Assembly: GCF_029227915.1 (NCBI RefSeq)
Contig: NC_079884.1
Coordinates: 5,954,001 to 6,018,000 of the forward strand
DNA from: Hydractinia symbiolongicarpus
Lineage: Eukaryota > Cnidaria > Hydrozoa > Anthoathecata > Hydractiniidae
DNA: 64,000 nt
Direction of reading: 5' to 3'
The stretch's first letter is position 1; each line of letters opens with the position of its first letter. Below the pieces are notes generated by a model. It searched no databases. It saw nothing but the letters and a program-made list of their open reading frames with translations, and was not told where the DNA came from. Shown piece after piece: positions 12,331-21,758 of this stretch. Both the position numbers and the translations under genes were made by a program.

Positions 12331-13139
12331 CCGAGACCGGGATTTACGGGAAGTTGCGGGTTTTCGTTTGCCGCCGATTAAACTTCTTTTATTCAGCGTC
12401 TCATCAAAAATGAAAACATTTTTAAAAACTACAAGTCTCATGGGTTTTAATGGTGAAATAATAATTTAAAAAATCGTTCGGGAAATGAGTTTACACCTTG
12501 GATACTTTCTTTGTATACTTTTGACTATACGGGCCGAGTCCGGGATTTACGGGAAATCGCAGGTTTTCGTTTGCCGGCGATTAAACTTCTTTCATTCAGC
12601 GTCTCATCAAAAATGAAAACATTTTTGAAAACTACAAGTCTCATGCGTTTTAGTGGTGAAAAAATAATTTAAAAAGTCATTCGGGAAATGAGTTTACTCC
12701 CTGGGTACTTTCTTTGTATACTTTTGATTATACGGACCGAGTCCGGGGTTTACGGGAAATGGCGGGTTTTCGTTTGCCGGCGATTAAACTTCTTTTATTC
12801 AGCGTCTCATCAAAAATGAAAACATTTTTGAAAACTACAAGTCTCATGCGTTTTAGTGGTGAAAAGATAATTTAAAAAATCCTTTTGGAAATGAGTTTAC
12901 TCACAGGGTACTTTCTTTGTATACATTCGACTATACCGGCCAAGCCCGGGATTTACGGGAAATCGCGGGTTTTCGTTTGCCGGCGATTAAACTTCTTTTT
13001 TATTTAGCGTCTCATCAAAAATGAAAACATTTTTAAAAACTACAAGTCTCATGCGTTTTAGTGGTGAAAAAGTAATTTAAAAAATCGTTCGGGAAATGAT
13101 TTTACTCCCTGGGTACTTTCTTTGTATACTTTTGAATAT

Positions 13140-13184
13140 ACGGGCCAAGCCGGGATTTACGGGAAATTGCGGGTTTTCGTTTGC
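13140..13184 (+). repeat. Upstream copy of 45-bp target-site duplication
   Basis: The satellite segment from ACGGGCCAAGCCGGG to GTTTTCGTTTGC immediately precedes the LINE and is repeated right after it at 16133-16177, offset 2993 bp. The two copies differ at one base: T at 13168 against C at 16161, a change at a CpG. Without the insertion the downstream copy would run on into GGCGATTAAAC, exactly as an intact monomer does near 10500-10550. This is what staggered cleavage during target-primed reverse transcription leaves, although 45 bp is long for a LINE. Confidence 0.85.
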
Positions 13185-15691
13185 AGTTCGAAGCAATTGA
13201 TTTAACTTTCAAGCACAATATTGATGTTCTGCTTCTAACTGAAACGAAAATAGATGAATCGTTCACTGATGCTCAATTTAAGTTAGATAATTACGCAATT
13301 CTGAGGAAAGATAGAAATGGACATGGTGGCGGTATTTTACTCTATATAAATGAAAATATTCCCTTCAAAGTGTTGCGAAAATATACTTTACCGGATGATA
13401 TCGAAGTTTTAGTTGTCGAAATAAATCTTCGAAAACGCAAATGGCTTTTAATCGGTGCATATAAACCACCGTTACAAAAAAATTACTACTTTTTAACTCA
13501 AATCGCAAATGTATTGATTTCACATCTCAACTATCACGAAAACATCATAATTATGGGTGATTTAAACATGGAAACAAGTGACACAGATTTCGATAACTTC
13601 ATTTCAACATACGACCTCCATAGACTAATCAAATCACCAACCTGCTTTAAGTCAAGTACTTCGCCTTCTTGCATTGATCACATATTAACAAATCAACCAA
13701 ATTTCTTTAAAAATAGTGTAACAATCGAAACTGGCATATCAGATTGGCATTTATTTGTTGGAAGTGTGATGAGAATGAACGTGATTAAAGGCGACCCAAT
13801 TGTGAAACACTACAGAAATTACAACAAAATTGACTACTTTGATTTTGAAAGAACATTATCAATGAACTTCTTGAAATTACTTGAGAACAATTACGACTTT
13901 AACCAATTCAATTTATGCATCACGTCTACGCTAAACCATTTTGCACCATTGAAAAAGAAAATACTAAGATTCAATAACGCACCTTTTATCACCAAGGAGC
14001 TTCGCAAAGCTATTATGCACAGATCCAAACTTCGTCGCATATATAACAAATCACGATCAAAAGAAAATTGGTCCAACTTCACTAGACAGAGAAACTACTG
14101 TGTTTCCTTATTACGAAAAACCAGACGTTCGTATTTCAAGGGTTTACGTATGACAAGCATTACTGATAATAAAAAGTTCTGGAAGTCTGTCAAGCCATTG
14201 TTTTCAAACGTTAGTTATAACACCAACAAAATTATCTTAATCGAGAAAGAAAAGATAGTCACCGACGAACAAAAATTATGCAAAATCTTCAATGAATATT
14301 ACACCAACATCACGAAAAATTTACCAATCAAACCAAACGATGATACACATACAGCAACCATTCACGATGCAATCCACTCGTATACTAATCACATCAGTAT
14401 TTTGAAAATTCGTGAAAATGTGGGTTATGATGAAAAGTTCTATTTTTCGCTGGTTGAACAGCCTGATGTTCTCAAAGTCATCAAAGACATGGATGCAAAG
14501 AAATCTTCTGTTAGTGGTGATTTTCCAGTTTTTATGTTGAAAAAGTTTATTCATATCTTTGTTCCTATCCTCACTAATATTATAAATTTTTGTTTACAGT
14601 CTAATATTTTTCCTGATGATTTAAAACTTGCAGAGGTTATACCTGTTTTTAAGAAGGATGACTGTAATGATAAGGAGAACTATAGACCTGTTAGCTTGCT
14701 ACCCTGTTTATCAAAGGTTTTTGAAAGAATTATTCTTAATCAAATGCACACTTTTATGCATGACAAACTCAGCCCTCATCTATCAGGCTTCAGAAAGGGT
14801 TATAATACACAATATGCTCTCATTCGAATGATTGAACAATGGAAAAGCACACTTGATAATAAGGGTGTAGTTGGAGCAGTGCTAATGGACCTTTCAAAAG
14901 CTTTTGATACTATCAACCATGATTTGCTTATTGCAAAGCTGCATGCCTATGGTTTTTCTGAATCTTCTTTATTATTTATTCACTCATACTTGAAAAATCG
15001 TTTTCAGAGAACCAGAATAAATTCTTCTTTTAGCGAATGGCTTCCTCTTCAAGTTGGAGTTCCACAAGGATCAATCTTAGGACCTCCTTTCTTCAATTAT
15101 TCTATAAACGATTTATTCTGGTTCATTATTCAATCATCCCTTTGTAACTTTGCAGATGATAACACCTTATATGCTTGTGAAAATTCATTAGAAGATGTAA
15201 AACAAACACTGCTTACTAATTTGGTCATAGTTAATAATTGGTTTTATGAAAATTACTTAGCAATAAATTTGAAAAAGTATCAATATATTGTATTAGGTCA
15301 TCACGATGAAAGTTTGATATTTAACCATTTGAAAATTGCGTGTAAATCGTCTGTAGTGCTTCTTGGTGTTACGATTGACTCGAGACTAAACTTTCATTCG
15401 CATGTCAAAAACATCTGTAATAAGGCTAGTAGGAAACTCAACGTGCTTCAAAGGATATCTTCCTTTTTGACACCCAAGATGAAGCGCTTTCTCTTCAATT
15501 CATTTATTTTGTCTCAGTTTTCTTTCTGTCCCTTAGTATGGATGTTTTGTGGAAAAGTTGCGAATAATCGAATCAATCGTATTCATGAACGTTGTCTAAG
15601 AATCATACAGGACGATATAAATGGCAGTTACGACGAACTTTTATCTTTATGTAATGTTAAAATATTCACATCATCAATTTACAGAATTTAA
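13185..15691 (+). pseudogene. LINE ORF2 fragment: APE endonuclease + reverse transcriptase
   Basis: An open frame of about 835 codons runs from the 5' junction to TAA at 15689-15691. No ATG marks a start: the frame enters from satellite through TTG at 13181, so the true N-terminus is missing. Numbering from that TTG, the endonuclease occupies about residues 2-195, with the acidic TET (20-22), GDLN (126-129), IDHIL (165-169) and the terminal motif SDW (187-189, nt 13739-13747), where the family has SDH; the catalytic His is thus replaced by Trp. The N-terminal strand with the catalytic Asn is absent. The reverse transcriptase spans about 480-740: YRPVSLLP (501-508), motif A MDLSKAFD (569-576), motif B GVPQGSILGP (626-635), motif C FADD (657-660) and LLGVTID (727-733). 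The RT catalytic aspartates are intact. In life this protein nicks target DNA and copies its own RNA there. With the 5' end lost and His replaced, this copy cannot be autonomous. Confidence 0.93.
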
Positions 15692-15987
15692 TGAAAGAGG
15701 TTTACAAATTTTTAAATGGATTGTCACCTCTATATATGAACGAGATATTTTCTGTCAGGGAAAACAGGTACAACCTTCGTTGCTTTAATTTGATCAGGCG
15801 ACCAACTTGTCGGACAACGTACTATGGCTTAAATACTTTATCAAATATTGCAGGGAAGCTATGGATATCTGTGCCTGACGCTACAAAGAATGCTCCTTCT
15901 CTCGAAGCCTTCCGTAGCTCAATAAAATTTTGGGAAGGTGATGTTTGCACCTGTAAAATATGCATGGATATACCATACATATTTTAA
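15661..15987 (+). pseudogene. LINE ORF2 C-terminal region, frameshifted
   Basis: This continues the same protein in another frame (main ORF in frame 2, this one in frame 1). The frame is open from 15661, just after a TAA at 15658-15660, to TAA at 15985-15987. Its sequence (NLQNLMKEVYKFLNGLSP, then YNLR, a GLNTLSNIAGKLW stretch and SLEAFRSSIKFW) is the conserved C-terminal tail that follows the YDELL motif in invertebrate LINE ORF2 proteins. It ends with a CTCKIC cysteine motif, the usual C-terminal CxCxxC. The frameshift lies between about 15655 and 15690. The first ATG (15691) overlaps the upstream stop as TAATG, but this junction is inside one conserved domain, so I read it as decay and not as a second gene. 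Confidence 0.85.
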
Positions 15988-16132
15988 CTTTACTTATTTA
16001 TTTATTTATTTTTCTTATTTTTTATCGCTGTTTGCCTTGTTTTACGTTTTGTTGTCGATTTAAATTAGTTATTTAAATACTATTGTATCTATCGACGTTA
16101 AATAAAGAGAAAATCAAATCAAAAAAAAATCA
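15988..16132 (+). other. LINE 3' UTR with poly(A) signal and A-rich tail
   Basis: A short AT-rich 3' UTR follows the last stop. It contains a TTTA/TTAT microsatellite at about 15994-16013, a T-rich stretch, and an AATAAA hexamer at 16101-16106. The end is A-rich (AAATCAAATC, then nine As at 16121-16129, then TCA) before satellite resumes at 16133. The AATAAA about 15-25 bp before the A-run fits a normal polyadenylation signal for the element's RNA. The AAATC units hint that the tail was templated or slipped and is not pure poly(A). Confidence 0.85.
16101..16106 (+). promoter_or_regulatory. LINE polyadenylation signal AATAAA
   Basis: A canonical AATAAA hexamer in the LINE 3' UTR, 15-28 bp before the A-run that ends the element. 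Position and sequence fit 3' end formation of the element's RNA. Confidence 0.7.
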
Positions 16133-16177
16133 ACGGGCCAAGCCGGGATTTACGGGAAATCGCGGGTTTTCGTTTGC
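16133..16177 (+). repeat. Downstream copy of 45-bp target-site duplication
   Basis: It repeats 13140-13184 with a single difference (C at 16161, T upstream) and then flows into GGCGATTAAAC of the normal monomer. It defines the 3' limit of the LINE insertion. The duplicated segment happens to cover the whole four-GGG cluster of the monomer. Confidence 0.85.
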
Positions 16178-17700
16178 CGGCGATTAAACTTCTTTTATTC
16201 AGCGTCTCATCAAAAATGAAAACATTTTTAAAAACTACAAGTCTTATGCGTTATAGTGGTGAAATAATAATTTAAAAAATCGTTCTGGAAATGAGTTTAC
16301 TCACAGGGTACTTTCTTTGTATACATTCGACTATACGGGCCAAGCCCCGGATTTACGGGAAAACGCGGGATTTCGTTTGCCGGCGATTAAACCTCTTTCA
16401 TTAAGCGTCTCATCAAAAATGAAAACATTTTTGAAAACTACAAGTCTCATGCGTTTTAGTGGTGAAAAAATAATTTAAAAAATCGTTCGGGAAATGAGTT
16501 TACTCCCTGGGTACTTTCTTTGTATACTTTTGACTATACGGGACGAGTCCGGGATTTACGGGAAATCGCGGATTTTCGTTTGCCGGCGATTAAACTTCTT
16601 TTATTCAGCGTCTCATCAAAAATGAAAACATTTTTAAAAACTACAAGTCTTATGCGTTTTAGTGGTGAAAAAATAATTTAAAAAATCGTTCTGAAAATGA
16701 GTTTACTCCCTGGGTACTTTCTTTGTATACTTTTGACTATACGGGCCAAGCGCGGGATATACGGGAAATCGCGGGTTTTCGTTTGCCGGCGATTAAACTT
16801 CTTTTATTCAGCGTCTCATCAAAAACGAAAACATTTTTACAAACTACAAGTCTTATGCGTTTTAGTGGTGAAAAAATAATTTAAAAAATCGTTCTGAAAA
16901 TGAGTTTACTCCCTGGGTACTTTCTTTGTATACTTTTGACTATACGGGCCGAGTCCGGGATTTAGGGAATTCGCAGGTTTTCGTTTGCCGGCGATTAAAC
17001 TGCTTTTATTCAGCGTCTCATCAAAAATGAAAACATTTTTAAAAACTACAAGTCTCATGGGCTTTAGTGGTGAAATAGTAATTTAAAAAATCGTTCTGGA
17101 AATGAGCTTACTCCCTGGGTACTTTCTTTGTATACTTTTGACTATACGGACCGAGTCCGGGATTTACGGGAAATCGCAGGTTTTCGTTTGCCGGCGATTA
17201 AACTGCTTTTATTCAGCGTCTCATCAAAAATGAAAACATTCTTGAAAACTACAAGTCTCATGCGTTTTAGTGCTGAAAAAATAATTTAAAAAATCGTTCT
17301 GAAAATGAGTTTACTCCCTGGGTACTTTCTTTGTATACTTTTGACTATACGGGCCAAGCGCGGGATATACGGGAAATCGCGGGTTTTCGTTTGCCGGCGA
17401 TTAAACTTCTTTTATTCAGCGTCTCATCAAAAATGAAAACATTTTTAAAAACTACAAGTCTTATGCGTTTTAGTGGTGAAAAAATAATTTAAAAAATCGT
17501 TCTGAAAATGAGTTTACTCCCTGGGTACTTTCTTTGTATACTTTTGACTATACGGGCCAAGTGCGGGATATACGGGAAATCGCGGGTTTTCGTTTGCCGG
17601 CGATTAAACTTCTTTTATTCAGCGTCTCATCAAAAATGAAAACATTTTTGAAAACTACAAGTCTCATGCGTTTTAGTGGTGAAAAGATAATTTAAAAAAT
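16133..17700 (+). repeat. 203-bp satellite directly right of LINE
   Basis: About eight monomers. The first continues the monomer split by the LINE and resembles the types at 10.4-11.3 kb (GAATATACGGGCCAAGCCGGG on the left side, CAAGTCTTATGCG then GTTCTGGAAATG on the right). Variants GACGAGTCCGGG and CAAGCGCGGGATATACGGG start to appear here and recur through 21 kb. No gene seen. Confidence 0.95.
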
Positions 17701-20700
17701 CGTTTTGGAAATGAGTTTACTCACAGGGTACTTTCTTTGTATACATTCGACTATACCGGCCAAGCCCGGGATTTACGGGAAATCGCGGGTTTTCGTTTGC
17801 CGGCGATTAAACTTCTTTTATTTAGCGTCTCATCAAAAATGAAAACATTTTTAAAAACTACAAGTCTTATGCGTTTTAGTGGTGAAAAAATAATTTAAAA
17901 AATCGTTCTGGAAATGAGCTTACTCCCTGGGTACTTTCTTTGTATACTTTTGACTATACGGACCGAGTCCGGGATTTACGGGAAATCGCAGGTTTTTGTT
18001 TGCCGGCGATTAAACTGCTTTTATTCAGCGTCTCATCAAAAATGAAAACATTCTTGAAAACTACAAGTCTCATGCGTTTTAGTGCTGAAGAAATAATTTA
18101 AAAAATCGTTCGGAAAATGAGTTTACTCCCTGGGTACTTTCTTTGTATACTTTTGACTATACGGGACGAGTCCGGGATTTACGGGAAATCGCGGATTTTC
18201 GTTTGCCGGCGATTAAACTTCTTTTATTCAGCGTCTCATCAAAAATGAAAACATTTTTAAAAACTACAAGTCTTATGCGTTTTAGTGGTGAAAAAATAAT
18301 TTAAAAAATCGTTCTGAAAATGAGTTTACTCCCTGGGTACTTTCTTTGTATACTTTTGACTATACGGGCCAAGCGCGGGATATACGGGAAATCGCGGGTT
18401 TTCGTTTGCCGGCGATTAAACTTCTTTTATTCAGCGTCTCATCAAAAATGAAAACATTTTTAAAAACTACAAGTCTTATGCGTTTTAGTGGTGAAAAAAT
18501 AATTTAAAAAATCGTTCTGAAAATGAGTTTACTCCCTGGGTACTTTCTTTGTATACTTTTGACTATACGGGCCGAGTCCGGAATTTAGGGAATTCGCAGG
18601 TTTTCGTTTGCCGGCGATTAAACTGCTTTTATTCAGCGTCTCATCAAAAATGAAAACATTTTTAAAAACTACAAGTGTCATGGGCTTTAGTGGTGAAATA
18701 GTAATTTAAAAAATCGTTTGGAAAATGAGTTTACTCCCTGGGTACTTTCTTTGTATACTTTTGACTATACGGGACGAGTACGGGATTTACGGGAAATTGC
18801 GGGTTTTCGTTTGCCTGCGATTAAACTTCTTTTATTCAGCGTCTCATCAAAAATGAAAACATTTTTAAAAACTACAAGTCTCATGGGCTTTAGTGGTGAA
18901 ATAGTAATTTAAAAAATCGTTTGGGAAATGAGTTTACTCCCTGGGTACTTTCTTTGTATACTTTTGACTATACGGGCCGAGACCGGGATTTACGGGAAGT
19001 CGCGGGTTTTCGTTTGCCGGCGATTAAACTTCTTTTATTCAGCGTCTCATCAAAAATGAAAACATTTTTAAAAACTACAAGTCTCATGGGCTTTAATGGT
19101 GAAATAATAATTTAAAAAATCGTTCGGGAAATGAGTTTACACCTTGGATACTTTCTTTGTATACTTTTGACTATACGGGCCGAGTCCGGGATTTACGGTA
19201 AATCGCAGGTTTTCGTTTGCCGGCGATTAAACTTCTTTCATTCAGCGTCTCATCAAAAATGAAAACATTTTTGAAAACTACAAGTCTCATGCGTTTTAGT
19301 GGTGAAAAAATAATTTAAAAAGTCGTTCGGGAAATGAGATTACTCCCTGGGTACTTTCTTTGTATACTTTTGATTATACGGACCGAGTCCGGGGTTTACG
19401 GGAAATAGCGGGTTTTCGTTTGCCGGCGATTAAACTTCTTTTATTCAGCGTCTCATCAAAAATGAAAACATTTTTGAAAACTACAAGTCTCATGGGCTTT
19501 AATGGTGAAATAATAATTTAAAAAATCGTTCGGGAAATGAGTTTACACCTTGGATACTTTCTTTGTATACTTTTGACTATACGGGCCGAGTCCGGGATTT
19601 ACGGTAAATCGCAGGTTTTCGTTTGCCGGCTATTAAACTTCTTTCATTCAGCGTCTCATCAAAAATGAAAAAATTTTTGAAAACTACAAGTCTCATGCGT
19701 TTTAGTGGTGAAAAAATAATTTAAAAAGTCGTTCGGGAAATGAGATTACTCCCTGGGTACTTTCTTTGTATACTTTTGATTATACGGACCGAGTCCGGGG
19801 TTTACGGGAAATAGCGGGTTTTCGTTTGCCGGCGATTAAACTTCTTTTATTCAGCGTCTCATCAAAAATGAAAACATTTTTGAAAACTACAAGTCTCATG
19901 CGTTTTAGTGGTGAAAAGATAATTTAAAAAATCGTTTTGGAAATGAGTTTACTCACAGGGTACTTTCTTTGTATACATTCGACTATACCGGCCAAGCCCG
20001 GGATTTACGGGAAATCGCGGGTTTTCGTTTGCCGGCGATTAAACTTCTTTTATTTAGCGTCTCATCAAAAATGAAAACATTTTTAAAAACTACAAGTCTT
20101 ATGCGTTTTAGTGGTGAAAAAATAATTTAAAAAATCGTTCTGGAAATGAGCTTACTCCCTGGGTACTTTCTTTGTATACTTTTGACTATACGGACCGAGT
20201 CCGGGATTTACGGGAAATCGCAGGTTTTCGTTTGCCGGCGATTAAACTGCTTTTATTCAGCGTCTCATCAAAAATGAAAACATTCTTGAAAACTACAAGT
20301 CTCATGCGTTTTAGTGCTGAAAAAATAATTTAAAAAATCCTTCGGAAAATGAGTTTACTCCCTGGGTACTTTCTTTGTATACTTTTGACTATACGGGACG
20401 AGTCCGGGATTTACGGGAAATCGCGGATTTTCGTTTGCCGGCGATTAAACTTCTTTTATTCAGCGTCTCATCAAAAATGAAAACATTTTTAAAAACTACA
20501 AGTCTTATGCGTTTTAGTGGTGAAAAAATAATTTAAAAAATCGGTCTGAAAATGAGTTTACTCCCTGGGTACTTTCTTTGAATACTTTTGACTATACGGG
20601 CCAAGCGCGGGATATACGGGAAATCGCGGGTTTTCGTTTGCCGGCGATTAAACTTCTTTTATTCAGCGTCTCATCAAAAATGAAAACATTTTTAAAAACT

Positions 20701-21758
20701 ACAAGTCTTATGCGTTTTAGTGGTGAAAAAATAATTTAAAAAATCGTTCTGAAAATGAGTTTACTCCCTGGGTACTTTCTTTGTATACTTTTGACTATAC
20801 GGGCCGAGTCCGGGATTTAGGGAATTCGCAGGTTTTCGTTTGCCGGCGATTAAACTGCTTTTATTCAGCGTCTCATCAAAAATGAAAACATTTTTAAAAA
20901 CTACAAGTCTCATGGGCTTTAGTGGTGAAATAGTAATTTAAAAAATCGTTTGGAAAATGAGTTTACTCCCTGGGTACTTTCTTTGTATACTTTTGACTAT
21001 ACGGGACGAGTACGGGATTTACGGGAAATTGCGGGTTTTCGTTTGCCTGCGATTAAACTTCTTTTATTCAGCGTCTCATCAAAAATGAAAACATTTTTAA
21101 AAACTACAAGTCTCATGGGCTTTAGTGGTGAAATAGTAATTTAAAAAATCGTTTGGGAAATGAGTTTACTCCCTGGGTACTTTCTTTGTATACTTTTGAC
21201 TATACGGGCCGAGACCGGGATTTACGGGAAGTCGCGGGTTTTCGTTTGCCGGCGATTAAACTTCTTTTATTCAGCGTCTCATCAAAAATGAAAACATTTT
21301 TAAAAACTACAAGTCTCATGGGCTTTAATGGTGAAATAATAATTTAAAAAATCGTTCGGGAAATGAGTTTACACCTTGGATACTTTCTTTGTATACTTTT
21401 GACTATACGGGCCGAGTCCGGGATTTACGGTAAATCGCAGGTTTTCGTTTGCCGGCGATTAAACTTCTTTCATTCAGCGTCTCATCAAAAATGAAAACAT
21501 TTTTGAAAACTACAAGTCTCATGCGTTTTAGTGGTGAAAAAATAATTTAAAAAGTCGTTCGGGAAATGAGATTACTCCCTGGGTACTTTCTTTGTATACT
21601 TTTGATTATACGGACCGAGTCCGGGGTTTACGGGAAATAGCGGGTTTTCGTTTGCCGGCGATTAAACTTCTTTTATTCAGCGTCTCATCAAAAATGAAAA
21701 CATTTTTGAAAACTACAAGTCTCATGCGTTTTAGTGGTGAAAAGATAATTTAAAAAAT
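17701..21758 (+). repeat. 11-mer / 9-mer higher-order repeat pair
   Basis: Copy one begins at the CGTTTTGGAAATG monomer at 17701 and copy two at 19933, 2232 bp (11 monomers) later; the same start recurs at 21759 after only 1826 bp (9 monomers). The difference is a 405-bp dimer (GGGCTTTAATGG plus the AAAGTCGTTCGGG/GAGATTACTCC monomer) present twice in copy one (about 19085 and 19490) but once in copy two. Shared rare variants include GAAATGAGCTTACTCC, ACATTCTTGAAAAC and ACTATACCGGCC. A third, partial copy runs from 21759 to about 22175. Confidence 0.85.

Larger units (their letters stand above)
4291..13184 (+). repeat. 203-bp satellite array, plus-orientation, left of LINE
   Basis: About 44 head-to-tail monomers with landmarks GTATAC, GCCGGCGATTAAAC and CATGCGTTTTAGTGG every ~202-203 bp. 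Several monomer types are interspersed: CTGCTTTTATTCAGCG types, GGGCTTTATTGG types, CATTCGACTATAC types with AACCTCTTTCATTAAGCG, and the atypical ATATGAAAATATTTTTG type with GTTTAGTGGTAAAA. The last monomer is interrupted at 13184 by the LINE. Apart from satellite I see no gene or control element in this interval. Confidence 0.97.
13185..16132 (+). mobile_element. 5'-truncated non-LTR retrotransposon (LINE) in satellite
   Basis: A 2948-bp insertion of unique sequence in the satellite. In order it carries an incomplete APE-type endonuclease, a reverse transcriptase, a C-terminal Cys-rich tail, a short 3' UTR with AATAAA and an A-rich end. It is flanked by a 45-bp direct repeat. There is no ORF1, no 5' UTR and no N-terminus of the endonuclease, so it is 5'-truncated, the usual outcome of incomplete reverse transcription. 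There are no LTRs, integrase or RNase H motifs. The domain order and the C-terminal CxCxxC resemble Jockey/CR1-group elements common in marine and other invertebrates; that clade assignment is from motif memory only. It lies in the same orientation as the surrounding monomers. Confidence 0.95.

Noticed and set aside
13181-13184. TTG at 13181 as a true start of the RT protein
   Set aside because: This codon is in satellite sequence 5' of the insertion junction. The frame merely runs through; the real N-terminus was lost by 5' truncation.
13891-14082. Antisense and alternative-frame ORFs inside the LINE (13891-14082 minus, 14321-14554 minus, 14628-14831 plus)
   Set aside because: They lie entirely inside the ORF2 frame, which carries recognisable endonuclease and RT motifs; these are shadows.
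15994-16013. Telomere-like or functional microsatellite
   Set aside because: A short TTTA/TTAT run inside the LINE 3' UTR; such runs are common in AT-rich UTRs and match no telomeric unit.
13185-16132. LTR retrotransposon or endogenous retrovirus
   Set aside because: No terminal repeats, protease, integrase or RNase H motif. The endonuclease is APE-type and the element ends in an A-rich tail, so it is a non-LTR element.
16697-16879. 60-codon ORF starting with ATG just after the LINE
   Set aside because: It is the ATGAGTTTACTC frame found in each monomer, extended by a CAAAAACGAAAAC change; no support for a gene.
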